A stretch of 64,000 nt of DNA. Source: Methylomonas rosea. GTDB taxonomy: Bacteria; Pseudomonadota; Gammaproteobacteria; Methylococcales; Methylomonadaceae. Position 1 is the first letter of the stretch. Each line of letters starts with the position of its first letter. Positions 1 through 7,710 of this stretch are shown here, piece by piece. The stretch is from the NCBI RefSeq assembly GCF_024505055.1, contig NZ_JANIBL010000021.1, positions 1-64,000 on the forward strand. Direction: 5' to 3'. The notes under the pieces are model-generated. The model was not told where the DNA came from and ran no database searches. It saw only the letters and a list, made by a program, of their open reading frames with translations. Made by a program: the position numbers and the translations under genes.

Positions 1-370
1 GATTATGCGGGTTTGAATAGTCTTTGCTTTTGAGATTATCTGCATTTTTAGAAATGGAAATAAACTTGAAAGAATAACCTTCGTAACTTGAATTGGTTTT
101 AGCTAAAGAATTTGCAATTTTTTCTCTAGTGGCCGTGGATGAAACCGAGACAACAATCCGATTTATTTCATCAATGAGGTCTATGCCTGGCTCATTGTTG
201 TTGCTAGTCTTTTCCAGACTCCAACCACATAGCAAGTTAAAGAAATCCCTGTAGAATATCTCTGCATGAATATGGCAATCGAGAAGATTCAACCGTCCTC
301 TATATTCTATATTGACAGCAAGCTCAGTAAGTTTGTTGTGTATGAAGTTATAATATTCTGAACGGTTCAA
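1..370 (-). CDS. SMEK-domain protein of ABC-3C type, 3' end beyond the window
   Basis: Reading leftward from a TTG codon at 370-368, the frame stays open to the window edge (about 123 residues). The N-terminus reads LNRSEYYNFIHNKLTELA, followed by RGRLNLLDCHIHAEIFYRDF, a GWSLEK segment, GIDLIDEINRIVVSVSS and TATREKI. This is the pattern of the SMEK domain, the N-terminal module of effector proteins in ABC-three-component (ABC-3C) conflict systems. The start is supported by AAGGAAAG six bases upstream and by an in-frame TAA six codons upstream; an earlier in-frame TTG (388-386) has no ribosome site. Effector, ATPase and third-component partners would lie left of the window. Family membership rests on recognition of the motif pattern; a role in phage defence is inferred. 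Confidence 0.75.
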   Translation of the reverse strand, partial: MNRSEYYNFIHNKLTELAVNIEYRGRLNLLDCHIHAEIFYRDFFNLLCGWSLEKTSNNNEPGIDLIDEINRIVVSVSSTATREKIANSLAKTNSSYEGYSFKFISISKNADNLKSKDYSNPHN

Positions 371-411
371 GATGGACTTTCCTTGCAATTGTTACCTTGA
401 TGAATGAGACC

Positions 412-618
412 TTACGCGGCATGCCAACTAACCTGCTCGAATGAAAGCCTCTGAAGATCGACACCTTGTTTGGCATGTTCCACTGTAATTCCGCAGACGT
501 GGCCCACCACATCAACGTCTATCAAAGTGTTATCATCATAATCAAAGGTTTCCAATCTTTCGGCCTTGCAGAATTCGATGTACAAAGTATCCGTAACTTC
601 AAAATAAGTGATTTTCAT
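412..618 (-). CDS. DUF2283 family protein
   Basis: A 68-residue protein beginning MKITYFEVTDTLYIEF, the layout of DUF2283 (a short beta-rich domain starting with a MKIxYxxxxDxLYI strand pair). Later positions DYDDNTLIDVD and HVCGITVEHA also fit the family. The family has no settled biochemical role; members are often found next to small toxin-like or DUF4258 proteins. GAGG seven bases before the ATG serves as ribosome site and touches the stop of the preceding gene, so translation is probably coupled. The next gene (SMEK) starts 41 bases downstream. Confidence 0.8.
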   Translation of the reverse strand: MKITYFEVTDTLYIEFCKAERLETFDYDDNTLIDVDVVGHVCGITVEHAKQGVDLQRLSFEQVSWHAA

Positions 619-627
619 ACTTAGGCC

Positions 628-948
628 TCAATTGTCAACCTGCTCCAGTCTCGACTTTGCCGCCAGACCAAACTCCGAATCAGGCTCCTTTTCAGCGATA
701 CGTTGCAGCACCGATGAACTGGATTTTTCCAATAAACCAATGGCCCGCAACCTTACCGAAGCGTGATGGGCGTTTAGCGCCGCCAGTTCCGTCAGGTAGC
801 TGTTGGAATCATTAAGCAGCTTGAGAATCACTTTTTCCGGGTCTTCGGTAAACAGATCGCGGACCAGTTCGCCGTATTGTTCCTGCAAGCGGATCAAGTC
901 GCGGCGGTCGAGTTTTTTCGGTTCGGTGGGATCGTCGCAGCAGGCCAT
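628..948 (-). CDS. Short LRV/HEAT-like repeat protein
   Basis: A 106-residue protein starting MACCDDPTEPKKL, four bases after the stop of the BFD-type gene; a longer in-frame reading to 1008 would run into that gene and is less likely. The C-terminal half has helical repeat units such as HHASVRLRAIGLLEKSS and EFGLAAKSRL, like the leucine-rich-variant (LRV) or HEAT repeats found in small proteins near iron-sulfur genes. The N-terminal CC pair could bind metal but no full cluster motif is present. Pairing with the upstream [2Fe-2S] protein suggests a shared iron-sulfur job; this is inference. Confidence 0.6.
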   Translation of the reverse strand: MACCDDPTEPKKLDRRDLIRLQEQYGELVRDLFTEDPEKVILKLLNDSNSYLTELAALNAHHASVRLRAIGLLEKSSSSVLQRIAEKEPDSEFGLAAKSRLEQVDN

Positions 949-952
949 TGGC

Positions 953-1153
953 TTAGACTTCCTGCGTATGCTCGGCAACGAGCTGGTGAAATTCGAACTC
1001 GCAGCCACCGCAGCCGGACGCTGCGCCAGTGATGCGCGAAATTCTTTCCGGATCGACGATACCGTCGGCTAGCAAGGCTTTAATCTGCTGCGTGGTGGTG
1101 CCGCTGCAATAGCAAACCACGTCGTTTTCGATGTCTGGCTTGATGGCATTCAT
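953..1153 (-). CDS. BFD-like [2Fe-2S]-binding protein
   Basis: A 66-residue protein with Cys14 and Cys16 (CYC) followed 32 residues later by Cys48 and Cys51 (CGGC). This CxC...CxxC spacing is that of bacterioferritin-associated ferredoxin (BFD) domains, which bind one [2Fe-2S] cluster. Free-standing BFD domains serve in iron release from bacterioferritin or as electron or cluster donors to partner enzymes; no bacterioferritin is in the window. It sits just downstream of thiSG and directly upstream of a short repeat protein with which it is surely co-translated (four-base gap). Confidence 0.8.
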   Translation of the reverse strand: MNAIKPDIENDVVCYCSGTTTQQIKALLADGIVDPERISRITGAASGCGGCEFEFHQLVAEHTQEV

Positions 1154-1182
1154 AGGGAAAGATCCTGAATGTTGGCTTCACT

Positions 1183-1220
1183 TTGTTGGGTTACGCCCTA
1201 TCGGGCTAACCCAACCTACA
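1183..1220. repeat. Short inverted repeat, dispersed-repeat type
   Basis: The sequence GTTGGGTTA...TAACCCAAC forms nine-base arms around a central cgccctatcgggc that can itself pair. It lies in the 84-base gap between thiSG and the BFD gene. Elements of this look are scattered between genes in many Proteobacteria and may act as a stem-loop in the mRNA. Confidence 0.6.
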
Positions 1221-1237
1221 TCTGGATTTTATCGTTC

Positions 1238-2215
1238 TTACAAAAACAAGCCATCAATCGGCGAAGACGCCGAAGCAAAACGCTTGCGCGGCATCCGCCC
1301 GGCCAAAAACGCTTCGCGGCCGGCTTCGATGCCTTTTTTCATCGCCGAGGCCATCAGCACCGGGTTTTTGGCGGCGGCGATCGCGGTGTTCATCAATACT
1401 CCGTCGCAGCCCAATTCCATCGCCATCGCAGCATCTGAGGCGGTGCCGACGCCCGCATCGACCAGGATGGGCACCTTGGCGTTTTCGACGATGGTCAGGA
1501 TGTTATAGGGGTTGCGGATACCCAAACCGGAGCCAATTGGCGCGGCCAGTGGCATAACCGCCACGCAACCGATTTCTTCCAGACGCTTGGCTGCAATCGG
1601 GTCGTCGTTGGTGTAAACCATCACGTCGAAGCCTTCCTTGACCAGCAATTCGGCGGCGACGTAGGTTTCGGCAACGTCCGGAAACAAGGTCAGTTGATCT
1701 GCCAACACTTCCAGCTTGACCAGTTTGTGGCCGCCTAACAATTCGCGCGCCAAACGGCAGGTGCGGACCGCATCGTCGGCGGTGTAGCAGCCGGCGGTGT
1801 TGGGGAGGATGGTGTATTTGTCCGGCGAAATCACGTCCAGCAAGCTAGGCTCGCCGGGGTTTTGGCCTATGTTGGTGCGGCGAATCGCCACTGTGATGAT
1901 CTCGGCGCCGCTGGCTTCGGTGGCTAGGCGAGTTTCTTCCAAATCCTTATATTTGCCCGAGCCTACCAACAGCCGTGAACGATAGTTTTTGCCGGCCAGC
2001 GTGAAATAGTCGTCTTGGCCGCCGCCGATGGCTTGCACGATTTCCAATCTATCGTCAGCTTGCAAGCGCTGGCTGGCGTGTTGGGTAAACGGCAAGATTT
2101 CCTTGTTCAATTCCACGGCGATGCGTTTGCCGGTCAAGCCCAAATCGGCTATTACGTCGGCAACGGTGGCGTTCTCGCCGTATTCGCGATTGTCGCCATT
2201 GACCTGTATTTTCAT
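1238..2215 (-). CDS. thiG: Fused sulfur carrier ThiS / thiazole synthase ThiG
   Basis: A 325-residue fusion. Residues 1-66 are a ThiS (ubiquitin-like sulfur carrier) ending in Gly-Gly-Gly; residues 67-325 are ThiG, which condenses 1-deoxyxylulose-5-phosphate, dehydroglycine and carrier-bound sulfur into the thiamine thiazole. ThiG features seen are RLLVGSGKY, the KLEV motif with the Schiff-base lysine near residue 167, the phosphate-binding [13 protein letters not shown] and the [10 protein letters not shown] turn. In stand-alone ThiS the terminal glycine is thiocarboxylated; here it is followed directly by ThiG, so the chain must be cut or the chemistry differs. The gene starts three bases after aroG, whose last codons supply the ribosome site. 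Confidence 0.93.
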   Translation of the reverse strand: MKIQVNGDNREYGENATVADVIADLGLTGKRIAVELNKEILPFTQHASQRLQADDRLEIVQAIGGGQDDYFTLAGKNYRSRLLVGSGKYKDLEETRLATEASGAEIITVAIRRTNIGQNPGEPSLLDVISPDKYTILPNTAGCYTADDAVRTCRLARELLGGHKLVKLEVLADQLTLFPDVAETYVAAELLVKEGFDVMVYTNDDPIAAKRLEEIGCVAVMPLAAPIGSGLGIRNPYNILTIVENAKVPILVDAGVGTASDAAMAMELGCDGVLMNTAIAAAKNPVLMASAMKKGIEAGREAFLAGRMPRKRFASASSPIDGLFL

Positions 2216-2218
2216 GCT

Positions 2219-3298
2219 TTAAACCTTGTGTGTTGTCGCGGCGCGGCGGCGTTCCACGGCGCCGGCCAGATGATGTAACAATTCCGCGCTGTCTTCCCAG
2301 CACAAACAGGCGTCGGTAATGCTTTGCCCGTAAGTTAACGGTTTGCCTTCCTCGACATCCTGCCGACCACCGACCAGATGGCTTTCCACCATCGCACCGA
2401 TGATGCGGCTATCGCCGCCACGGATTTGACCGGCCACATCTTGTGCAACCAGCATTTGCCTTTCGTACTTTTTCGAACTGTTGGCGTGGCTGAAATCTAT
2501 CATGATGTTGGGGCGCAGACCCGCTTCCACCAAACCTTCAGCTACTTGCTCGACGCTGACTTCGTCGTAATTCGGCCGGTTGTTGCCGCCGCGCAGGATG
2601 ATGTGTGCATCTTCGTTGCCGCGCGTCGAAAAAATCGCCGAGCGGCCTTCCTTGGTCAAGGACAAAAAGTGATGCGGACTCATCGCAGCATTGATCGCGT
2701 CGATGGCGATTTTGATGCCGCCGTCGGTAGCGTTCTTGAAGCCGACCGGGCAGGATAATCCGGAGGCCAACTCCCGATGCACCTGACTCTCGGTGGTACG
2801 AGCACCGATGGCTCCCCAGGAAATCAAGTCGGACACATATTGCGGTGTGATCAAATCCAGATATTCAGTAGCGGCCGGCACGCCGAGATTGTTCACATCG
2901 GACAGCAACTGGCGGGCCATGCGCAGGCCTTTGTTGATGTTGAAGCTGGAATTGAGATCCGGGTCGTTGATCAGCCCTTTCCAGCCTACCGTGGTCCGTG
3001 GCTTTTCGAAATATACCCGCATCACGATCACCAGGTCGTCTTGCAATTCGTCCATGATCAGTTTCAAGCGCCCGGCGTATTCCACCGCCGCTGCCGGGTC
3101 GTGGATCGAGCAGGGGCCTATAATCACCAGTAATCTATCGTCGGCACCGGTAAGAATGTTGTGAATCGCCGCCCTGGTATGCAGAATGGTGGCTGCGGCC
3201 TGCTCAGTCATCGGGATTTCTTCGTGAACCTGAATCGGCGCCACCACGTCCTTGGTTTCACAAATTCTTAAATCATCGGTGTTATAGTTAGTTGGCAT
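2219..3298 (-). CDS. aroG: 3-deoxy-7-phosphoheptulonate (DAHP) synthase, class I alpha
   Basis: Condenses phosphoenolpyruvate and erythrose-4-phosphate to DAHP, the first step of aromatic amino acid synthesis. The 359-residue length from MPTNYNTDD matches the E. coli AroF/G/H isozymes (about 350). Visible motifs are LLVIIGPCSIHDP, KPRTTVGWKGL, GARTTESQ and DFSHANSSK. Which isozyme (Phe-, Tyr- or Trp-sensitive) cannot be told by eye, so the symbol is a family label. A GTG/ATG four codons earlier is possible. It forms a tight pair with thiSG downstream, an unusual coupling of the shikimate and thiamine pathways. Confidence 0.92.
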   Translation of the reverse strand: MPTNYNTDDLRICETKDVVAPIQVHEEIPMTEQAAATILHTRAAIHNILTGADDRLLVIIGPCSIHDPAAAVEYAGRLKLIMDELQDDLVIVMRVYFEKPRTTVGWKGLINDPDLNSSFNINKGLRMARQLLSDVNNLGVPAATEYLDLITPQYVSDLISWGAIGARTTESQVHRELASGLSCPVGFKNATDGGIKIAIDAINAAMSPHHFLSLTKEGRSAIFSTRGNEDAHIILRGGNNRPNYDEVSVEQVAEGLVEAGLRPNIMIDFSHANSSKKYERQMLVAQDVAGQIRGGDSRIIGAMVESHLVGGRQDVEEGKPLTYGQSITDACLCWEDSAELLHHLAGAVERRRAATTHKV

Positions 3299-3404
3299 GA
3301 CACTCAGCAATACGCTTTCAGTAGATGGATTAATTGGCTATTTTAACCGTTTTGCCTGTCGGTGTTACAAACTAATGCCGAAACCGACCTGAGAAAACCC
3401 GGAC

Positions 3405-4199
3405 ATGACAGACGATAGACCCATTAAACGCTGCCTGACGGTATGCCTGGCACAATCGTTCGAATTCGCGCAGCTGCGGGAAAAACTGCTGGATACCACC
3501 CGCGCGCAACTGTTCAGAAATGCCTTGGTGATTGATTACAAAACCGGCTGCGCGATTGTGTTTGCCTATGGGGTAATGGTGTGCTGGAATCTGAATCTCG
3601 ATGATCGACGCGCCTTGCAGGATTTGTTGCTGGACTACGCAATCAAGCCCGACGCCGAACCGCAGGAAGATAATTTCAGTTATGAGGTGGGCTGCGAACA
3701 GGACCGGTTTCAACACGACCATCTGGAGCTCCAGTCCGCCGATTTCAAAGTACTGTTGGCGCTGTCACACGCAATGGCGCAGTCCATCAAGCTAGCGGCA
3801 TTCGAAGGTCATGCCATCGACACCATCCGCGCTACCAGCCATTTGCCGCAATCCCTGGCCCGGGAAGGCAAGATCAAGCTGAACCGCAAAACCATGGCCA
3901 TGATCCGAGGCCAATTGTTCCTGACCAAGAGCGACATTATCCTCAATTACGACTTGCTGGATACACCTGAGTTTTTCTGGGAACACCCCGAATACCAGCA
4001 TATTTATTCGATGGCCGCCAATTATCTGGAAATCCAGCAGCGCACCGACGTATTGTCAAAAAAGCTTGAGACAATTCACGAGCTGCTGGAAATGCTGGCC
4101 GACGAACAAAAGCACCAGCATTCCTCGGCCTTGGAATGGATCATTATCTGGCTGATCGCGGTGGAGATTGTGATGTCGATTTTGGATAAGGTGTTCTAG
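3405..4199 (+). CDS. DUF155 / RMD1 family membrane-anchored protein
   Basis: A 264-residue protein matching the DUF155 (RMD1) family: an N-terminal beta-rich part with GCAIVFAYGVMVCWN, a central helical part (ALSHAMAQSIKLAAFE, LFLTKSDIILNYDLLDTPEFFWEHPE) and a C-terminal single membrane segment (EWIIIWLIAVEIVMSI). Yeast and mitochondrial relatives act in meiosis and mitochondrial translation; the bacterial role is unknown. It is divergent from aroG, with about 105 bases between the starts, and stands alone on its strand. Confidence 0.8.
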   Translation: MTDDRPIKRCLTVCLAQSFEFAQLREKLLDTTRAQLFRNALVIDYKTGCAIVFAYGVMVCWNLNLDDRRALQDLLLDYAIKPDAEPQEDNFSYEVGCEQDRFQHDHLELQSADFKVLLALSHAMAQSIKLAAFEGHAIDTIRATSHLPQSLAREGKIKLNRKTMAMIRGQLFLTKSDIILNYDLLDTPEFFWEHPEYQHIYSMAANYLEIQQRTDVLSKKLETIHELLEMLADEQKHQHSSALEWIIIWLIAVEIVMSILDKVF

Positions 4200-4415
4200 C
4201 AAATCCCTTTACCAGCCTCCCAATTCCGCGCCGCGCTGGCAGCAATCGAGTACTTATCCTTGAAAATCAAGGGTTGACGGTATCGACCAGCTGCAGCCAT
4301 AATCGGACTAGAGATTGAACTCGCTCACAAAAATATTGGTATCCCCTACGCCTCCACTTAGTCTTGCTGCTAAGCCTAAGAAGTCGTATCACTAAATTTA
4401 CTTTAAGGACAAACC

Positions 4416-5108
4416 ATGAAAATACTATCTGCCCTATTAGCGACGTTTTTATATTCGGCTAACGCGATTGCGGCTCTTGAATTTACTTTTTCAGGCGATT
4501 TCGTGAATTTCACCAGCGGCAACTTTTCCGGCCAATTAACCTTTGATGTCTTGTCGCCGGATTACAATGACTCGGCACCGGGAGATTTGCGGTTAATTTA
4601 TTCGCACGCCACGTCGTCTTCCGTATTGGTCAACAGTCAGCCATTTGCCGTCGATAACCACGATATCACTCTTTATCTTTTCGACAATGCTAGTGCGTTG
4701 ACCGAAGAGGAGCTTGCCAGTCGTGGGTTGACGGGGGTTATCGAGCCAAAAGGCTATGACACGGTGACGGTCAGCATGGCGTCTTCAAATAACCAATACT
4801 ATGAAAACGGGTTGGTATCCGGCGCGGAGTTTTCGCTGACAGCCTTTTTTAGGCAGGATACTTTCGACGCTACCGATCTGGAAACCCATAACTATCAAGA
4901 CTTGCTAGGGTTGCCGGAACCTCAGTATTTGGTTTTCGAAATTAACCGGAAATTAGGCGATGCTACGGATTTTCGCGGTGTGGGTGTGGTAACGGCCAAG
5001 GACTTCCGCTTTAACCCGTCACCTGAACCGGTACCGTTGCCTGGCGCTGTTTGGCTGTTCGGCAGCGTTATCGCCGGATTAGGTTTGCGGATGCGCAAAC
5101 AAGCTTAA
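4416..5108 (+). CDS. Secreted protein with VPLPA-CTERM-like sorting tail
   Basis: A 230-residue exported protein. An N-terminal signal peptide (MKILSALLATFLYSANAIAA) precedes a beta-rich body of no recognised family. The C-terminus ends VPLPGAVWLFGSVIAGLGL followed by RMRKQA: a Pro-rich motif, one membrane helix and a basic tail. This is a variant of the VPLPA/PEP-CTERM signal, which is cleaved by an exosortase-type enzyme for surface delivery in bacteria that make exopolysaccharide. AAGGA lies upstream of the ATG. The last 30 bases overlap the end of cobC on the other strand. Confidence 0.75.
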   Translation: MKILSALLATFLYSANAIAALEFTFSGDFVNFTSGNFSGQLTFDVLSPDYNDSAPGDLRLIYSHATSSSVLVNSQPFAVDNHDITLYLFDNASALTEEELASRGLTGVIEPKGYDTVTVSMASSNNQYYENGLVSGAEFSLTAFFRQDTFDATDLETHNYQDLLGLPEPQYLVFEINRKLGDATDFRGVGVVTAKDFRFNPSPEPVPLPGAVWLFGSVIAGLGLRMRKQA

Positions 5109-6098
5109 TTGCCTGATATCAGGATGAGTCAGCGTCTGCGCCAAACGTTGCCAGGCTGACTCGTCTTTCGGTAAACCGAAACGCACACTAGCCGGCTCCT
5201 GAAACAATCGGGTCAGAATGCCTTGTCTAGCCAATAGCTCGTGTAGCTTATATGCCTGCTCATTTTTCACCCATTGAAACAAGTCGCACCCACCGCTCGG
5301 CGACCAGCCACAGCCCGTCAATAACTGCTTTAGGAGCTCACCCTGGGTTGCCAGCGACGCAGCATTAGCTGATTGCCAATCTCTATCAGCTAATGCCAGC
5401 GCCGCAACATAGCGGCCGGGATGGCTGATAGTCCATGGCCCCAGCAACTCCGCAAGTCTCGCCAACAAATTCGGTTGGGTAATCACGAAGCCGCAACGGA
5501 TGCCGGCCAAGCCGAAAAACTTACCCACCGAGCGCAATACGATCAAGCCAGGCCGCACAGGTAATGGCGCTAGACTGTATCCGACGGGCAGGCTATCTAT
5601 AAACGCTTCGTCTACCAGCAGCCAGCCGCCGCGCAGGCTAAGTTTTTCATGCCAACTCAACAGCTGTGGCCGGCTCCATAGACGGCCGGTGGGATTATTA
5701 GGATTGACCAGAATCAGAACATCCAACTCATCCAGGTGGTCGTCTATCGCGCTCTCTTCGACTCTGATGACCTGATGCCCGGCTTTTTGCCAGCTGCCGG
5801 CATGCTCGGCGTAGGCCGGATGCAGCAGGCCGACCCTCGATTTTGGTCGTAACAAAGGTAATGATTGAATCGCCGCTTGCGAGCCGGCTACCGCCAGCAA
5901 GGAGTCGTTTTGGTAGTAAGCCCGTGCCGCCGCGATTAACTCGTCATCATCCTCCGGCAGGCGTTGCCAGCATGCGGCGGGAATGACAGGCACGGGCCAG
6001 CCATTGGGGTTGATGCCGGTGGACAAATCCAGCCAGTCGGACAAAGGAATGCCATATTGGCTCGCGGCTTGCCGCAAGCGCCCACCGTGCTCAAGCAA
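5079..6098 (-). CDS. cobC: L-threonine-O-3-phosphate decarboxylase (B12 synthesis)
   Basis: A PLP-dependent aminotransferase-fold enzyme (339 residues), called CobC in pseudomonads and CobD in Salmonella, that makes (R)-1-amino-2-propanol phosphate, the linker of cobalamin. Seen: EHGG at the start, the LDLSTGINPNGWP motif typical of this branch, NPNNPTGRLW, LLVDEAF, and the PLP lysine in SVGKFFGLAGIRCGF. The start is TTG at 6098-6096, backed by GGGAGA five bases upstream, giving an eight-base overlap with the end of cbiB. It is the last gene of the riboswitch-led B12 operon. Confidence 0.9.
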   Translation of the reverse strand: MLEHGGRLRQAASQYGIPLSDWLDLSTGINPNGWPVPVIPAACWQRLPEDDDELIAAARAYYQNDSLLAVAGSQAAIQSLPLLRPKSRVGLLHPAYAEHAGSWQKAGHQVIRVEESAIDDHLDELDVLILVNPNNPTGRLWSRPQLLSWHEKLSLRGGWLLVDEAFIDSLPVGYSLAPLPVRPGLIVLRSVGKFFGLAGIRCGFVITQPNLLARLAELLGPWTISHPGRYVAALALADRDWQSANAASLATQGELLKQLLTGCGWSPSGGCDLFQWVKNEQAYKLHELLARQGILTRLFQEPASVRFGLPKDESAWQRLAQTLTHPDIRQLSLFAHPQT

Positions 6099-7008
6099 GG
6101 CTATCTCCCAAACCGATCAAAATCAGCCACAACAGCAGCGTCCGGCACATCAGCTTGCAGGCGCGCTTAATATCGTCGTTTTCCGGCGCTTGTAGGCCGC
6201 CAAACCAGGGCTTTTGTTTTATTTGTCCGTGATAGCAAGCCGGCCCGCCTAGTTGCAGCATTAGGGCGCCACCGCCAGCGGTCATCACTGGCCCGCCGTT
6301 AGGACTATCCAATAAGTGCGCTTGCGTCCGCCAGGATTTAACAGCCTGCGCGGTGTTGCCGAGCAAGGCATAACTCAAGGCCGTCAAGCGTGCCGGCAGC
6401 CAATTCAACAGGTCGTCGAAGCGCGCGGCGGCCCAGCCGAAATACAAATAGCGTTGATTTTTGTAACCCCACATAGCATCCAACGTATTGCTGAATCGGT
6501 AGAGCAAGGCGCCGAACGGCCCCAGTACGACGAACCAGAACAAAGGCGCAAATACCGCATCAGCACCATTTTCCAAAACCGATTCGATGGCTGCCCGCCG
6601 CACATCGGCTTCGGTCATGGCTTTGGTCTGACGGCTAACTATTCTGCCTACCTGTTGCCGCGCTAACGGTAAGTCGGCTTCCATCAAAGCCGCATGAACG
6701 GCCAATGCATGCTGTTGCAAGCTGCGGGCAGCGATACAAAAATATAAAATCAGTACCTCGACAGCCGTTTGCAGCAGCGGCCAACCGGGCAGAATCAGCA
6801 GCCATAGCAGACAGGGCAATAGGACCAACAACACTGCTACACCACCACTGATTCGCTGACGAAAAGCCGATTGCCGGCTGTCTAACAGACGCTTTTCGAT
6901 AGCAGCTGCCCATTTACCGAACATAACCAGCGGGTGATAGGCATTGCGTGGCTCGCCCAGCCAAAAATCGATGGCGACAGCCAGCAAAATGCTGATGGTG
7001 AGATTCAT
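6091..7008 (-). CDS. cbiB: Adenosylcobinamide-phosphate synthase
   Basis: CbiB (CobD in pseudomonads) joins aminopropanol (phosphate) to the corrin ring to give adenosylcobinamide (phosphate), at the inner membrane. The 305-residue protein shows the family start (LLAVAIDFWLGEP, YHPLVMFGKW), several hydrophobic segments, IVSRQTKAMTEADVRRAAIESVLEN, and the late motif TAGGGALMLQLGGPA. It directly precedes cobC, which makes its substrate. No cobU, cobS or cobT is in the window, so the nucleotide loop must be completed elsewhere. Confidence 0.93.
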   Translation of the reverse strand: MNLTISILLAVAIDFWLGEPRNAYHPLVMFGKWAAAIEKRLLDSRQSAFRQRISGGVAVLLVLLPCLLWLLILPGWPLLQTAVEVLILYFCIAARSLQQHALAVHAALMEADLPLARQQVGRIVSRQTKAMTEADVRRAAIESVLENGADAVFAPLFWFVVLGPFGALLYRFSNTLDAMWGYKNQRYLYFGWAAARFDDLLNWLPARLTALSYALLGNTAQAVKSWRTQAHLLDSPNGGPVMTAGGGALMLQLGGPACYHGQIKQKPWFGGLQAPENDDIKRACKLMCRTLLLWLILIGLGDSLA

Positions 7009-7079
7009 GATTTACGCTGGATAAACAGATATTGCAAAACCGCAAGAGCGGCAAGGAACTAAGTTGACACGATCCCGAT

Positions 7080-7104
7080 AGCGGGGCGATAAAATCGCCC
7101 CGCT
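7080..7104. terminator. Strong hairpin between btuM and cbiB
   Basis: AGCGGGGCGAT pairs perfectly with ATCGCCCCGCT across a three-base loop. There is no run of T on either side, so it is more likely an mRNA-stabilising or partial-attenuation hairpin inside the B12 operon than a full terminator. Confidence 0.45.
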
Positions 7105-7115
7105 GGGTTGAATGC

Positions 7116-7691
7116 TTAGATAGCTTCGCGGGTGGATTTTGCCGTCAGCATGAATTTTACGGCACTGACCAGAGCGAAAATGACCACGCCATAGATCAAG
7201 GTAGACGTCAGGTAAGGCGGGTAATACATCGCCACGCGCTCAACATATTGTGTGAATGAGCCGTTGGGATAACGACCGGACAACCAATAAAAGCTGCCGT
7301 TGGAAAACAAAAACGCGATGGAGGTAGCCGCTACCAGAGCCATCAGACGTTGTGCGGCAGTGGCTACCGACAATATAGTGAATTTGCGGCACCATTTGCC
7401 GCCCAACCACATCGCGCCGTAAGAGCCGATCAGAAATACGTAGGCCTTGGACACACAAAAATCGCTGACGCCGAGTTTAGTGATCGCTAAGTAATCTATC
7501 AGCACCGCTTCCGCCAGCAATATGGCGAACAAATAGCGTCCACCCAGCCATAAGCCGGCGAAAAAAAACACCGCCAGCGAAGCGTCAGGTAGCGCAAACG
7601 GTGTACCGAAATGGTGAAAACGGGTGGCAGCCATCAACGCCATCAGCGCGACCGCGCCGGGTTTGACAGCCAAGGTTTGATTCAGACTCAT
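7116..7691 (-). CDS. btuM: BtuM, single-component vitamin B12 transporter
   Basis: A 191-residue inner-membrane protein with about six hydrophobic segments, resembling the S-component fold of ECF transporters. It has the features of BtuM: TRFHHFGTPFALPDASLAVF in the first part and a conserved cysteine, here Cys79 in VSDFCVSKAY. In the characterised Thiobacillus denitrificans BtuM a cysteine at nearly the same position (Cys80) binds cobalt and removes the cyano ligand of B12. The start ATG at 7691 has GGAGAA four bases upstream; the earlier TTG would swallow that site. Position directly after btuB under a cobalamin riboswitch agrees with inner-membrane B12 uptake. Confidence 0.87.
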   Translation of the reverse strand: MSLNQTLAVKPGAVALMALMAATRFHHFGTPFALPDASLAVFFFAGLWLGGRYLFAILLAEAVLIDYLAITKLGVSDFCVSKAYVFLIGSYGAMWLGGKWCRKFTILSVATAAQRLMALVAATSIAFLFSNGSFYWLSGRYPNGSFTQYVERVAMYYPPYLTSTLIYGVVIFALVSAVKFMLTAKSTREAI

Positions 7692-7710
7692 AGGGTTCTC
7701 CAAAAAAGGT

